Below, piece after piece: positions 18,526-26,172 of a DNA stretch of 56,436 nucleotides. A program made the position numbers and the translations under genes. The stretch is from Streptomyces sp. NBRC 110035 (GTDB taxonomy: Bacteria > Actinomycetota > Actinomycetes > Streptomycetales > Streptomycetaceae), in assembly GCF_000829695.1 (NCBI RefSeq), contig NZ_BBNN01000053.1, positions 3,570-60,005 on the forward strand. The letters run 5' to 3'. Position 1 is the first letter of the stretch. The number at the start of each line of letters is the position of its first letter. The notes beneath the pieces were generated by a model that did not search any database, was not told the DNA's origin, and saw nothing but the letters and a program-made list of their open reading frames with translations.

Positions 18526-19578
18526 TCACGACGCGAACGCCCGCAGCACCTTCGCGAAGGTCGTCAGCTCGTCGATCATCTCCTGCGGAAGCGGCTTCTC
18601 GTCGAAGTGGGCGATCCGGTTGCGGATGTCCTTCACCCGCTTCAGCAGGCCGACGAACTGTTTCCGGGGCATGTTCGGCCACTTCAGCGCCTCCCAGTTG
18701 CGGTCGGCCCGTTCGGCGAAGGACTGCTTCGTCTGGTCGCCGTCCAGGAGCCTCAGGTAGTCGCCGAACATGAGGTCCGACACCTGGCCGGTGCGATGCT
18801 CCGGTTTCTTGTTCGTCTGGACCGCTTTGATGGCCTCCGTGTCCAGTGCCGCGCCCAGGCAGCGCCGCAGCAGCGACTCGATCTCGCCCACGATGAAGAA
18901 GGGCCGCGCCGCCCCCTCGAAGCGTTCCGTGACGTCCGCGGCGGTGACGGTGCCCGAGAGGCAGCCGTCGTCGCCGCGGACGAGCAGGTAACCGTGCTCG
19001 CGGACGACCGGGAGGGCGGTGAAGAACTCCTGCCGGGCGTCGGCGACGGGCAGGGAGTCCTTCTCCATCGCGTTGTCCAGGGTGGCCGGCTTCCCCGCCT
19101 CGTACATCTTGGCCACGGACCCCCAGGTGACGACCCCGTGGACCTGCGCCATTCCGGTGGTCACCGGGACCTGGGAGAGGCCCTTCGTGCGCATCAGGAA
19201 GGTGGTCTGGGACAGCGGAGTGCCGGGGCCCACGGACACCACGCCGCGCCGTGCCGACGGGATGTCGCCGAGCAGCAACCGCTGCGGCAGGGCGTGCGAG
19301 GGAAGGGCGTCATCCGTCGCGTCGGCCTCGTCGCCCGCACCGGCCGGCGCCCGCTGTGCGGGAACGGACGCCAGCGGCACGACGTCGACGCTGCTGCGCA
19401 GACCGCAGACGGCGAAGTCCGGCAGCGTGGTCAGCCCGGCGTCCGTGAACGCCTGCGAGATGCGGTGCACCGTCCGGTGGTCGCGGACCCTGACCTGGAA
19501 CAGGTCGAGGATCTCCTGCACGGACACGGTCCTGCCCTTGAGCGAGGCGACGTCCTGCTCGTGAGACCTGGTCGTCAT
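18526..19578 (-). CDS. CBS-domain protein with C-terminal HEPN-like RNase motif
   Basis: 350 residues from ATG 19578, which overlaps the stop of the DUF262 gene (ATGA); the frame is open upstream but that is antisense to nothing conserved and lies inside the DUF262 gene. The first ~85 residues are an uncharacterised alpha/beta segment (VSVQEILDLFQVRVRDHRTV). Residues ~110-235 look like a pair of CBS motifs, with LLGDIPSARRGVVSVGPGTP and SQVPVTTGMAQVHGVVTWGS, which in other proteins bind adenine nucleotides. The C-terminal ~110 residues are helical and contain RNRIAH, which fits the HEPN RNase signature R-N-x3-H. I infer a nucleotide-regulated RNase, coupled to the DUF262 partner inside a BREX-like locus. 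Confidence 0.75.
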   Translation of the reverse strand: MTTRSHEQDVASLKGRTVSVQEILDLFQVRVRDHRTVHRISQAFTDAGLTTLPDFAVCGLRSSVDVVPLASVPAQRAPAGAGDEADATDDALPSHALPQRLLLGDIPSARRGVVSVGPGTPLSQTTFLMRTKGLSQVPVTTGMAQVHGVVTWGSVAKMYEAGKPATLDNAMEKDSLPVADARQEFFTALPVVREHGYLLVRGDDGCLSGTVTAADVTERFEGAARPFFIVGEIESLLRRCLGAALDTEAIKAVQTNKKPEHRTGQVSDLMFGDYLRLLDGDQTKQSFAERADRNWEALKWPNMPRKQFVGLLKRVKDIRNRIAHFDEKPLPQEMIDELTTFAKVLRAFAS

Positions 19579-21392
19579 CGGACGTCCGCCTCCGGCAGGT
19601 CGCGGAGCATCGTCTTCTTGCCCATGGCGGAGTGCACCAGGTTCTGCAACTGCTTGGAGCGGTCCCGGTAGAAACGCTCGTAGTCGTTCTCGCGCAACGC
19701 GTCCGGATCGATCAGGTGCGTGGACAGGACGTCGTCGAACCACTCCGGACGCATGTCGGACGCGGCGATCATCGTGGACAGGTACGACGACGGCGCCCCC
19801 GTCATGTCCATCGCCGCACGGTAGGACAAGGGGGTCTTGTTCACAATCGAACCCGTGGGCAGACCCTCGCTGTTGCCCCGCCGGAACCACGTCTTGGGGA
19901 AGATCTGCCGGATGTCCACGCCGTACTCGTCCAGCCTGCCGGGGCTGAGCGGGGCGCCCGTGTGGTGCCAGTCCACCGCCCCCTGCTTGATCAGCAGGGC
20001 GTAGATCCCCTTGTAGGCGGCGCTGTTGCGGGTGCTGAGGGTGTCGAGGCGCTCGGCGAAGAAGAACGCCTCCGTGACCGTCTCGGGCGCCCTCTCGTCC
20101 TGCGCGATCCAGGGGACGAGCTGTTCGACGTCCTTGGTGAAGCGCGTCTCCGTGGAGCCGCCGTACATCTCACCGAGCACCCCGCACCAGTACCACTGCT
20201 CGATCCTCTCCTCCGCCCCCAGACCGTCCGTCCCCGTGTCGAGGATCGCGCGGACCGCCGCGAGCGGGACGAGCTGCGTCTTGTACGGCAGGTCGGCCGG
20301 GCGGACGATGCACTGCCGCTCCAGGAAGTCGCCCACCCAGGCGAAGGCGTCGGCGAGCTTGGGCGCCAGGCGGACGAAGTCGGCGAGGGGCAGGTCCAGC
20401 AGGTCGCGGCGCTTGCAGGACACCGTGGCCCCGATGCCCTCCTGCTTCCGCTCCCAGGTGCGTACCAGGGCGATGGCCTGCAGGAAGTCGATGCTGCTGA
20501 GCCCGTTCTCGAGGCCGCTGTCGAGCCGGCCGAAGACCGGGTACTTGCTCGCCAGCGCCTGCTTGACCTCCCGCCACACCACCGGAAGCTGGTAGTAGTC
20601 CCCGGTCCGCTCCACGTAGTCGCGGTCCCCGGCGTAGGTCGCGGTGAGCAGTTCGAAGACGTTCAGGGGCACACCGCCCGTGTTGACCCGCTCGAACACC
20701 GCGCAGACGGCGTCCATGGAGGTGGAGGCGGCCAGCCGGATCATCGGGACCTGGAAGGCGCGGACCTGCTGGAGGACCGCCTCGTCGAACTGGCCCCACA
20801 GGTCCCAGTTCCGGTCCTCGTCCGCCTTGATGTACGACCTCTTCCACTCGTTCACGCGCTGGGCGTCGAAGACGAGGTGCAGGGGGAAGAGACCGGCCGT
20901 GCACTCGTCCTCGGTGGTGCTCAGGTCCAGCACCACGGTGCGGTTGAAGTCCGTCCGCAGCACCTTGTCGGCCGGGACGGACACGATGGCCTCGTCACGG
21001 TCCGCGGACTGCCCCACGGCCTTCGCGATGTCGACGTAGTACCACCGCTGGATGGGCTTGCCCCGCGCGTCCGCCGTCTCCACCGGGGCGTCCTGCCACA
21101 GAGCCTGGAAGAGGGAGGTCAGGCGCTGCTGCCCGTCCAGCAGCAGGAGGTCGGCCTCCGGGTCCCCGTCCGGCCGGGCGCCGGTGAGGGTCCGGGAGCG
21201 GAACCGGGTGGCGCCGCCGGTCTGCAGCGTCATCACGACGCCGAGCGGATAGTCCAGCGTGACCGTCGCGATGATCGCCCGGATCCGGTCGTCGTCCCAC
21301 TTCCAGTTCCGCTGGAAGTCGGGCAGTTGTAAGGAACCCGAGGCGACATCCGCCAGGACGTCCTTGAGCTTCACGTTGTCGAGCGCCGCCAT
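19575..21392 (-). CDS. DUF262 (GmrSD-type) protein with degenerate HNH region
   Basis: 605 residues from ATG 21392. The N-terminal DUF262 domain has the family blocks: LPDFQRNWKWDDDRI near 25, the LLLDGQQRLTSLFQAL motif near 90, and FERVNTGGVPLNVFELL near 230. In GmrSD and SspE proteins this ParB-like domain hydrolyses nucleotides and senses modified DNA. The C-terminal region corresponds to the DUF1524 HNH nuclease; family members carry a HHIFP motif, but here it reads DIRQIFPKTW, and a later block is SIVNKTPLSYRAAM. Both His positions are therefore replaced. The gene forms an operon with the CBS-HEPN gene (4-base overlap) and diverges from brxD. A restriction-like or sensing role in the BREX locus is inferred. 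Confidence 0.87.
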   Translation of the reverse strand: MAALDNVKLKDVLADVASGSLQLPDFQRNWKWDDDRIRAIIATVTLDYPLGVVMTLQTGGATRFRSRTLTGARPDGDPEADLLLLDGQQRLTSLFQALWQDAPVETADARGKPIQRWYYVDIAKAVGQSADRDEAIVSVPADKVLRTDFNRTVVLDLSTTEDECTAGLFPLHLVFDAQRVNEWKRSYIKADEDRNWDLWGQFDEAVLQQVRAFQVPMIRLAASTSMDAVCAVFERVNTGGVPLNVFELLTATYAGDRDYVERTGDYYQLPVVWREVKQALASKYPVFGRLDSGLENGLSSIDFLQAIALVRTWERKQEGIGATVSCKRRDLLDLPLADFVRLAPKLADAFAWVGDFLERQCIVRPADLPYKTQLVPLAAVRAILDTGTDGLGAEERIEQWYWCGVLGEMYGGSTETRFTKDVEQLVPWIAQDERAPETVTEAFFFAERLDTLSTRNSAAYKGIYALLIKQGAVDWHHTGAPLSPGRLDEYGVDIRQIFPKTWFRRGNSEGLPTGSIVNKTPLSYRAAMDMTGAPSSYLSTMIAASDMRPEWFDDVLSTHLIDPDALRENDYERFYRDRSKQLQNLVHSAMGKKTMLRDLPEADVR

Positions 21393-21632
21393 GTGACTCC
21401 ACTTCCCGCCTTGTTGCCTGTACGGAGAGTGATTCCAGCAGTGCTCTGTTGTGACGGTCAAGCCGGTTCGCAGAGAAACGGGATCACCGCGCCGCCGGTG
21501 CCCGGCCGGCAGACGGGACAGGTGCACCACGACGCGGCGCGGGACGTCGGGCGTTGCGACCTGGATGACCAACCGGACCCCGTGACCCTGCGCCGGGGCG
21601 CTCGGCCACGGGGAGATGGAACACTGGTCCCC
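21393..21632. promoter_or_regulatory. Shared divergent region between DUF262 and brxD genes
   Basis: 240 bp separate the DUF262 start (leftward) from the GTG of brxD (rightward), so promoters for both operons must lie here. I cannot resolve individual -35/-10 elements. Confidence 0.5.
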
Positions 21633-22982
21633 GTGAGCACCACCGGATCCAAGCGCCCCGCCCAGGTCAGCGCCGCCCGCCGCCGTACCGTCGTCGACGC
21701 CCTGCGCCGGGGGGCCGTGCCCGAGAGCGGGCTCGACCTGCTCGCCACCGGGCTCGACCGGTTCGAGGCGGCCCTCGACGCGGAACTGGACGCCGTCGCG
21801 TCCGGCGGGTCCGTGTTCAAGGCCGTGCGCGGTGAGTACGGGTCCGGCAAGACGTTCTTCACGCGCTGGCTGGGGGAGCGGGCCAAGCGCCGCACCTTCG
21901 CCGTGGCCGAGATCCAGGTCTCCGAGAACGAGACGCCGCTGCACAAGCTGGAGACCGTCTACCGGCGGCTCACCGAGCGCCTCACCACCTCCAGCTTCCC
22001 GCCCAGCGCCCTGCGCCCGGTCGTGGACGCCTGGTTCTACGCCCTGGAGGAGGACGTCCTCGCGGCCGGTGCGACCGAGGACGATCTGCCCGGAGAGGTG
22101 GAGAAGCTGCTCGTCGCGCGGCTCGCCGAGGTCTCCCGGCACGCGCCGTCCTTCGCCACCGCCCTGCGGGGCTACCGGGCCGCCCTCGCCGACGGCGACG
22201 AGGCGACCGCCGCGGCCGTCCTGGCATGGCTCGGCGGTCAGCCGCACGTCGCCGCCGCCGCCCGCCGGTCCGCCGGGGTGCGCGGCGACCTCGACCACTT
22301 CGGCGCCCTCGGCTTCCTGCAGGGCCTGCTCACCGTGCTGCGCGACTCCGGGCACACCGGGCTCTTCGTCGTCCTCGACGAGGTGGAGACGCTCCAGCGG
22401 GTCCGCTCCGACGCCCGCGACAAGGCGCTCAACGCGCTGCGGCAGCTCATCGACGAGGTGCACTCCGGCCGCTTCCCCGGCCTGTACCTCGTCATCACCG
22501 GCACACCCGCCTTCTACGACGGCCAGCAGGGCGTCCAGCGCCTGGCTCCGCTCGCCCAGCGGCTCGCCACCGACTTCACCACCGACCCGCGCTTCGACAA
22601 CCCCCGCGCGGTGCAGATCCGGCTGCCCGGCTTCACCCAGGAGTCCCTGGTCGGTCTCGGCGTCACCATCCGGGACCTGTACGCGGACGCCGCCACATCA
22701 CCCGAGCGCGTGCGGGCGGTCGTCGACGACGCCTACGTCGCCGACCTCGCGCGGGCCGTCGGCGGAGCGTTGGGCGGAAAGGTCGGCGTGGCGCCCCGGC
22801 TGTTCCTGAAGAAGCTCGTCGGGGACGTCCTCGACCGCGTGGACCAGTTCGACGAATTCGACCCCCGGCAGCACTACAAGCTGACGGTCGCGAGCAGCGA
22901 ACTCACCGACGTGGAGCGGAACCTGGCCGCCACGGTCGTCGGCGGATCCGCGTCCGCGGACGACATCGACCTGGAGCTGTGA
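21633..22982 (+). CDS. brxD: BrxD-type BREX ATPase
   Basis: 449 residues from GTG 21633; this start fits the family N-terminus (AARRRTVVDALRRGAVP), while the longer open frame upstream is antisense to the DUF262 promoter region. Walker A is EYGSGKTFFTRW near 68 and Walker B LFVVLDEVETL near 245. A conserved-looking block FPGLYLVITGTPAFYDG near 290 and a long RLPGFTQESL region follow. BrxD is an ATPase of type 2 and type 6 BREX and always precedes brxHI. Its stop overlaps the brxHI start by one base (TGATG), so the two are translated together. Precise role unknown. Confidence 0.9.
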   Translation: MSTTGSKRPAQVSAARRRTVVDALRRGAVPESGLDLLATGLDRFEAALDAELDAVASGGSVFKAVRGEYGSGKTFFTRWLGERAKRRTFAVAEIQVSENETPLHKLETVYRRLTERLTTSSFPPSALRPVVDAWFYALEEDVLAAGATEDDLPGEVEKLLVARLAEVSRHAPSFATALRGYRAALADGDEATAAAVLAWLGGQPHVAAAARRSAGVRGDLDHFGALGFLQGLLTVLRDSGHTGLFVVLDEVETLQRVRSDARDKALNALRQLIDEVHSGRFPGLYLVITGTPAFYDGQQGVQRLAPLAQRLATDFTTDPRFDNPRAVQIRLPGFTQESLVGLGVTIRDLYADAATSPERVRAVVDDAYVADLARAVGGALGGKVGVAPRLFLKKLVGDVLDRVDQFDEFDPRQHYKLTVASSELTDVERNLAATVVGGSASADDIDLEL

Positions 22983-25174
22983 TGGCGGACGCGGACGGCC
23001 CGGCCGGGGGAGGGGCCGACGTACTGGACCGGCTCGACCCCGTCGTCCTGCACCATATCGTCAACACCCTCGGCTGGCCCGATCTGCGCCCCCTGCAGCG
23101 GGCGGCGGTCACCCCGCTCATGGACGGCGAGGACGCCGTCCTGCTGGCCCCGACGGCCGGCGGCAAGACCGAGGCGGCCTGCTTCCCGCTGCTGTCGTCG
23201 ATGGCCGAACACCGGTGGACCGGCACCTCGGTGCTGTACCTGTGCCCCCTCAAGGCGCTCCTGAACAACCTGGTCGGCCGCGTCGACACCTACGCCCAGT
23301 GGCTGGGACGACGCGCCGCCCTCTGGCACGGCGACACCAAGGAGTCGCAGCGGCAGCGCATCCGCACCGAATCGCCGGACGTTCTGCTGACCACACCCGA
23401 GTCGCTCGAGGCGATGCTGATCGGCGTCAAGACCGATCACGCCCGCCTGCTGGGGAGCGTACGGGCCGTCGTCGTCGACGAGGTGCACGCCTTCGCGGGC
23501 GACGACCGGGGCTGGCACCTGCTCGCCGTGCTCGAACGGCTGGAACGGGTCACCGGCCGGCCCATCCAGCGGATCGGCCTCTCCGCAACCGTCGGCAACC
23601 CCGCCCACCTGCTGCACTGGCTGCAGGGCGCGGGCGCGGGGACCCGTACCGGGCAGGTCGTGGCCCCAGGGGTCCGGTTCCCGGCGTCCGACGGGGCGGG
23701 CGACGGCGACCCGACCGCCGCGGAGCAGACCTCCAGACCGGCGGGTGACGTGGAACTGGACTACGTGGGGTCCCTGGACAACGCCGCGAAACTCATCGCG
23801 GCGCTGCACCGGGGGGAGAAACGCCTCGTCTTCTGCGACTCGCGGGCACAGGTCGAACAACTGGGCGCGGCTCTGCGGGCCCGGGAGGTGACCGTGTTCC
23901 TCTCCCACGCCTCCCTCTCCGTCGACGAACGCAACCGTTCCGAGCAGGCGTTCGCCGAGGCACGCGACTGCGTCATCGTCTCCACGTCCACCCTCGAACT
24001 CGGCATCGACGTCGGTGACCTGGACCGCGTCATCCAGATCGACTCACCCGCCTCCGTCGCCTCGTTCCTGCAGCGCATCGGCCGCACCGGCCGGCGTGCG
24101 GACACGGTCCGCAACTGCCTGTTCCTCACCACCCGCAAGGACTCGCTGCTGCAGGCGGCGGGCTTGCTGCTGCTGTGGTCGCGGGGGTGGGTGGAACCCG
24201 TCCTCGCGCCACCCGAGCCGCGTCACCTCGTGGCCCAGCAACTCCTCGCCGTCACCCTGCAACAGCACAAGCTCGGCGATCAGTTGTGGCACCGGCAATG
24301 GAACGGCCTCGCCCCCTTCGACCGGTCGGCGGCACCCATCCTGCGCCACCTCACCGAGGAGGGATTCCTCGACACCGACGGCGGCCTCCTGTTCGTCGGC
24401 CCGGAAGCGGAACGCCGCTTCGGCAAGAGGCACTTCATCGAACTCACGGCATCCTTCACCGCCCCGCCGCAGTTCACCGTCCTGTCCGGGCGTACCGAGA
24501 TCGGCCGAACCGACCCGAGCGTCCTCACCGAGGAACGCCCCGGCCCACGCCGCCTGCTGCTCGGCGGACGCAGCTGGCAGGTCACCTACATCGACTGGCT
24601 GCGCAAACGCGTCTTCGTCGAACCTGCCGACGGCGGCGGCGTCGCCAAGTGGATGAGCGGCGGCGTCGCCGGACTGTCCTATGCCCTCAGCCGCGCCATG
24701 CGAGAGGTACTGCTGGGCACGGACCCACCCGTCGTCCTCACTCGGCGCGCCGAGGCGCACCTCGCCGAACAGCGCGAGACCGACGCACCCGACACCGTGC
24801 ACCCCCACACCACACTGGTGACCCGCGTCGGCAGCGACGTCCGCTGGTGGACCTGGGCCGGCCACCGCGCCAACGCCACCCTCGCGGCCACGCTGCAGTC
24901 GGTCACCGACCCCCTGCAACGCCCCACCGACTGCTGGCTGCGCCTGCGCGAGGACCTCACCCCGGCCGCCTGGCACGCGGCCCGGGAAAGCGTCGGTGCG
25001 AACCTCGTCCTGCCCGACGTCGACCCCCGCGCCGTACGCGGACTGAAGTTCTCCGCCGCCCTCCCCGAACATCTCGCCGTCGCCACGGTCGCGGCCCGGC
25101 TGGCCGACTTCCAGGGCGCTCGCGCGGTGTTGTCGCAACCCGTACGGCTCGTCGGCTTGAGCGGTTCCGCCTGA
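22982..25174 (+). CDS. brxHI: BrxHI-type Lhr-like superfamily 2 helicase
   Basis: 730 residues from ATG 22982; a longer open frame lies inside brxD and is rejected. Helicase motifs are in order: Q/I region LLAPTAGGKTEAAC near 50, Ia LYLCPLKALLNN near 80, II VVVDEVHAF near 165, III LSATVGNP near 200, V STLELGIDVGDLD near 340, and VI QRIGRTGRR near 365. The remaining ~350 residues resemble Lhr-type C-terminal domains. BrxHI is the helicase of type 2 BREX and is cotranscribed with brxD here. It would act on DNA at the defence complex. After it comes only a pglZ tail remnant, so the operon ends here. Confidence 0.92.
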   Translation: MADADGPAGGGADVLDRLDPVVLHHIVNTLGWPDLRPLQRAAVTPLMDGEDAVLLAPTAGGKTEAACFPLLSSMAEHRWTGTSVLYLCPLKALLNNLVGRVDTYAQWLGRRAALWHGDTKESQRQRIRTESPDVLLTTPESLEAMLIGVKTDHARLLGSVRAVVVDEVHAFAGDDRGWHLLAVLERLERVTGRPIQRIGLSATVGNPAHLLHWLQGAGAGTRTGQVVAPGVRFPASDGAGDGDPTAAEQTSRPAGDVELDYVGSLDNAAKLIAALHRGEKRLVFCDSRAQVEQLGAALRAREVTVFLSHASLSVDERNRSEQAFAEARDCVIVSTSTLELGIDVGDLDRVIQIDSPASVASFLQRIGRTGRRADTVRNCLFLTTRKDSLLQAAGLLLLWSRGWVEPVLAPPEPRHLVAQQLLAVTLQQHKLGDQLWHRQWNGLAPFDRSAAPILRHLTEEGFLDTDGGLLFVGPEAERRFGKRHFIELTASFTAPPQFTVLSGRTEIGRTDPSVLTEERPGPRRLLLGGRSWQVTYIDWLRKRVFVEPADGGGVAKWMSGGVAGLSYALSRAMREVLLGTDPPVVLTRRAEAHLAEQRETDAPDTVHPHTTLVTRVGSDVRWWTWAGHRANATLAATLQSVTDPLQRPTDCWLRLREDLTPAAWHAARESVGANLVLPDVDPRAVRGLKFSAALPEHLAVATVAARLADFQGARAVLSQPVRLVGLSGSA

Positions 25175-25339
25175 GAACCGAGAGACCGGTGCCCCGCAGG
25201 GCGTGAAGCAGGCTCCGGTGGGACCGTCCACACGCCCGACCACGCCCGGAGCCCGACCACGCTTGTGCCCACAGCGGAGGAAGCCACCCGCAAGGCCCGG
25301 ACGGCCGCCGCGGGATTTCCCCCACTGGCCACCCGTCGT

Positions 25340-25600
25340 CCTCAGATGCCCACGGATCGGGGTGCGCTACCGCCGCCGGGTCCTCGGACCAGAGCATTCG
25401 GGCCTCGGTTTCGGCACCGGTGAGCTCGATGAGCCGTTCGACCGCCCACCCGTTCCACTGGACGGCGCCGGGGAACTGCGGCAGACGGAAGGCCGCCAGG
25501 TGCGAGGGGACCGCGTCGGCGCGGTACACCGCCTTCTTGGCCTCGCCGTTCACCTTCTTCGGCGTGGATGACCTGCGGAGATCCAGGCAGTCGGTGCGGC
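25340..25600 (-). pseudogene. Unrecognised protein fragment, probably degraded
   Basis: The minus strand encodes a stretch (STPKKVNGEAKKAVYRADAV, then PQFPGAVQWNGWAVERLIEL) whose codons end almost always in G or C and whose composition is protein-like, unlike the Arg-rich sequence on either side of it in the same frame. It therefore looks like a piece of a real gene, about 85 residues, without a credible start or stop. I do not recognise the family. It sits between brxHI and the pglZ remnant, in a stretch that appears to be a recombination scar. Confidence 0.4.
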
Positions 25601-25699
25601 CGGGGAGGTCCGATCCGCACCACCTGCCAGCAACCCCTGCCCCGCAGACCGCACACGACACCAAGACCGAGGCAGACCTAACGGAGTCCTGGTAGAGCG

Positions 25700-25963
25700 T
25701 TGTCCGGTCTCGGGCACCTGGCCCGCAAGCCGCCGCAGGAACAGATCAGGAAGGCGCTCGCGAGGCTCGTCGACGCGGGCACCCTCCCGGTCACCGCCCT
25801 CGCCCAGCGCGTGTGGCTGCCGCCCACACGGGGCGGCGGCTCCGCGGTGGTCCTGCGGCACCTCCTCAACCACGACGGAGTCCACGTCCTGGAAACCCTC
25901 CCGGGCGGCCCCACCCTGCGGCTCCACACGGCCCTGCTCCGCGACCGGTTCGACCTGCGGCAG
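25700..25963 (+). pseudogene. Remnant of a second, diverged pglZ 3' end
   Basis: Translation of this segment (HLARKPPQEQIRKALARLVD, then GTLPVTALAQR and HVLETLPGGPTLRLHTALL) aligns over its whole ~85 residues with the last 85 residues of PglZ in this window (GLARKPQQEQVHQALAALLD, GTLPVTALAQR, QVLETLPDGRTLRLHEALL). Nucleotide identity by eye is roughly three quarters, so it is not a recent copy. No upstream pglZ sequence is present. It is best read as the tail of another pglZ allele left by deletion or cassette exchange. Confidence 0.85.
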
Positions 25964-26172
25964 TCGCCGCCGGACGGACAGCTTGCCGACGTGGGCGGCG
26001 GGGCGTCCGTCCGACGGTACGGGCCGAGGTCGCGTGCCGGCGACGACCCGTACGACTCCGGGGAATCGGCACAGTTCACGAGCGCCTCCGGTGACTCCTG
26101 CTGGTGTCCGGGCCTGGATCGGCAGCCGTTAACATCTCCATATGTCGGTAACTGTCGCGCAGCGCCTCCTGC

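Noticed and set aside
21393..21632. An 80-residue N-terminal extension of BrxD
   Set aside because: The open frame crosses the divergent promoter region, has no family-like sequence, and the GTG at 21633 matches the normal BrxD start.
22226..22981. A 252-residue N-terminal extension of BrxHI
   Set aside because: It is antiphase to brxD, Arg-rich, and the ATG at 22982 overlapping the brxD stop gives a normal helicase N-terminus.
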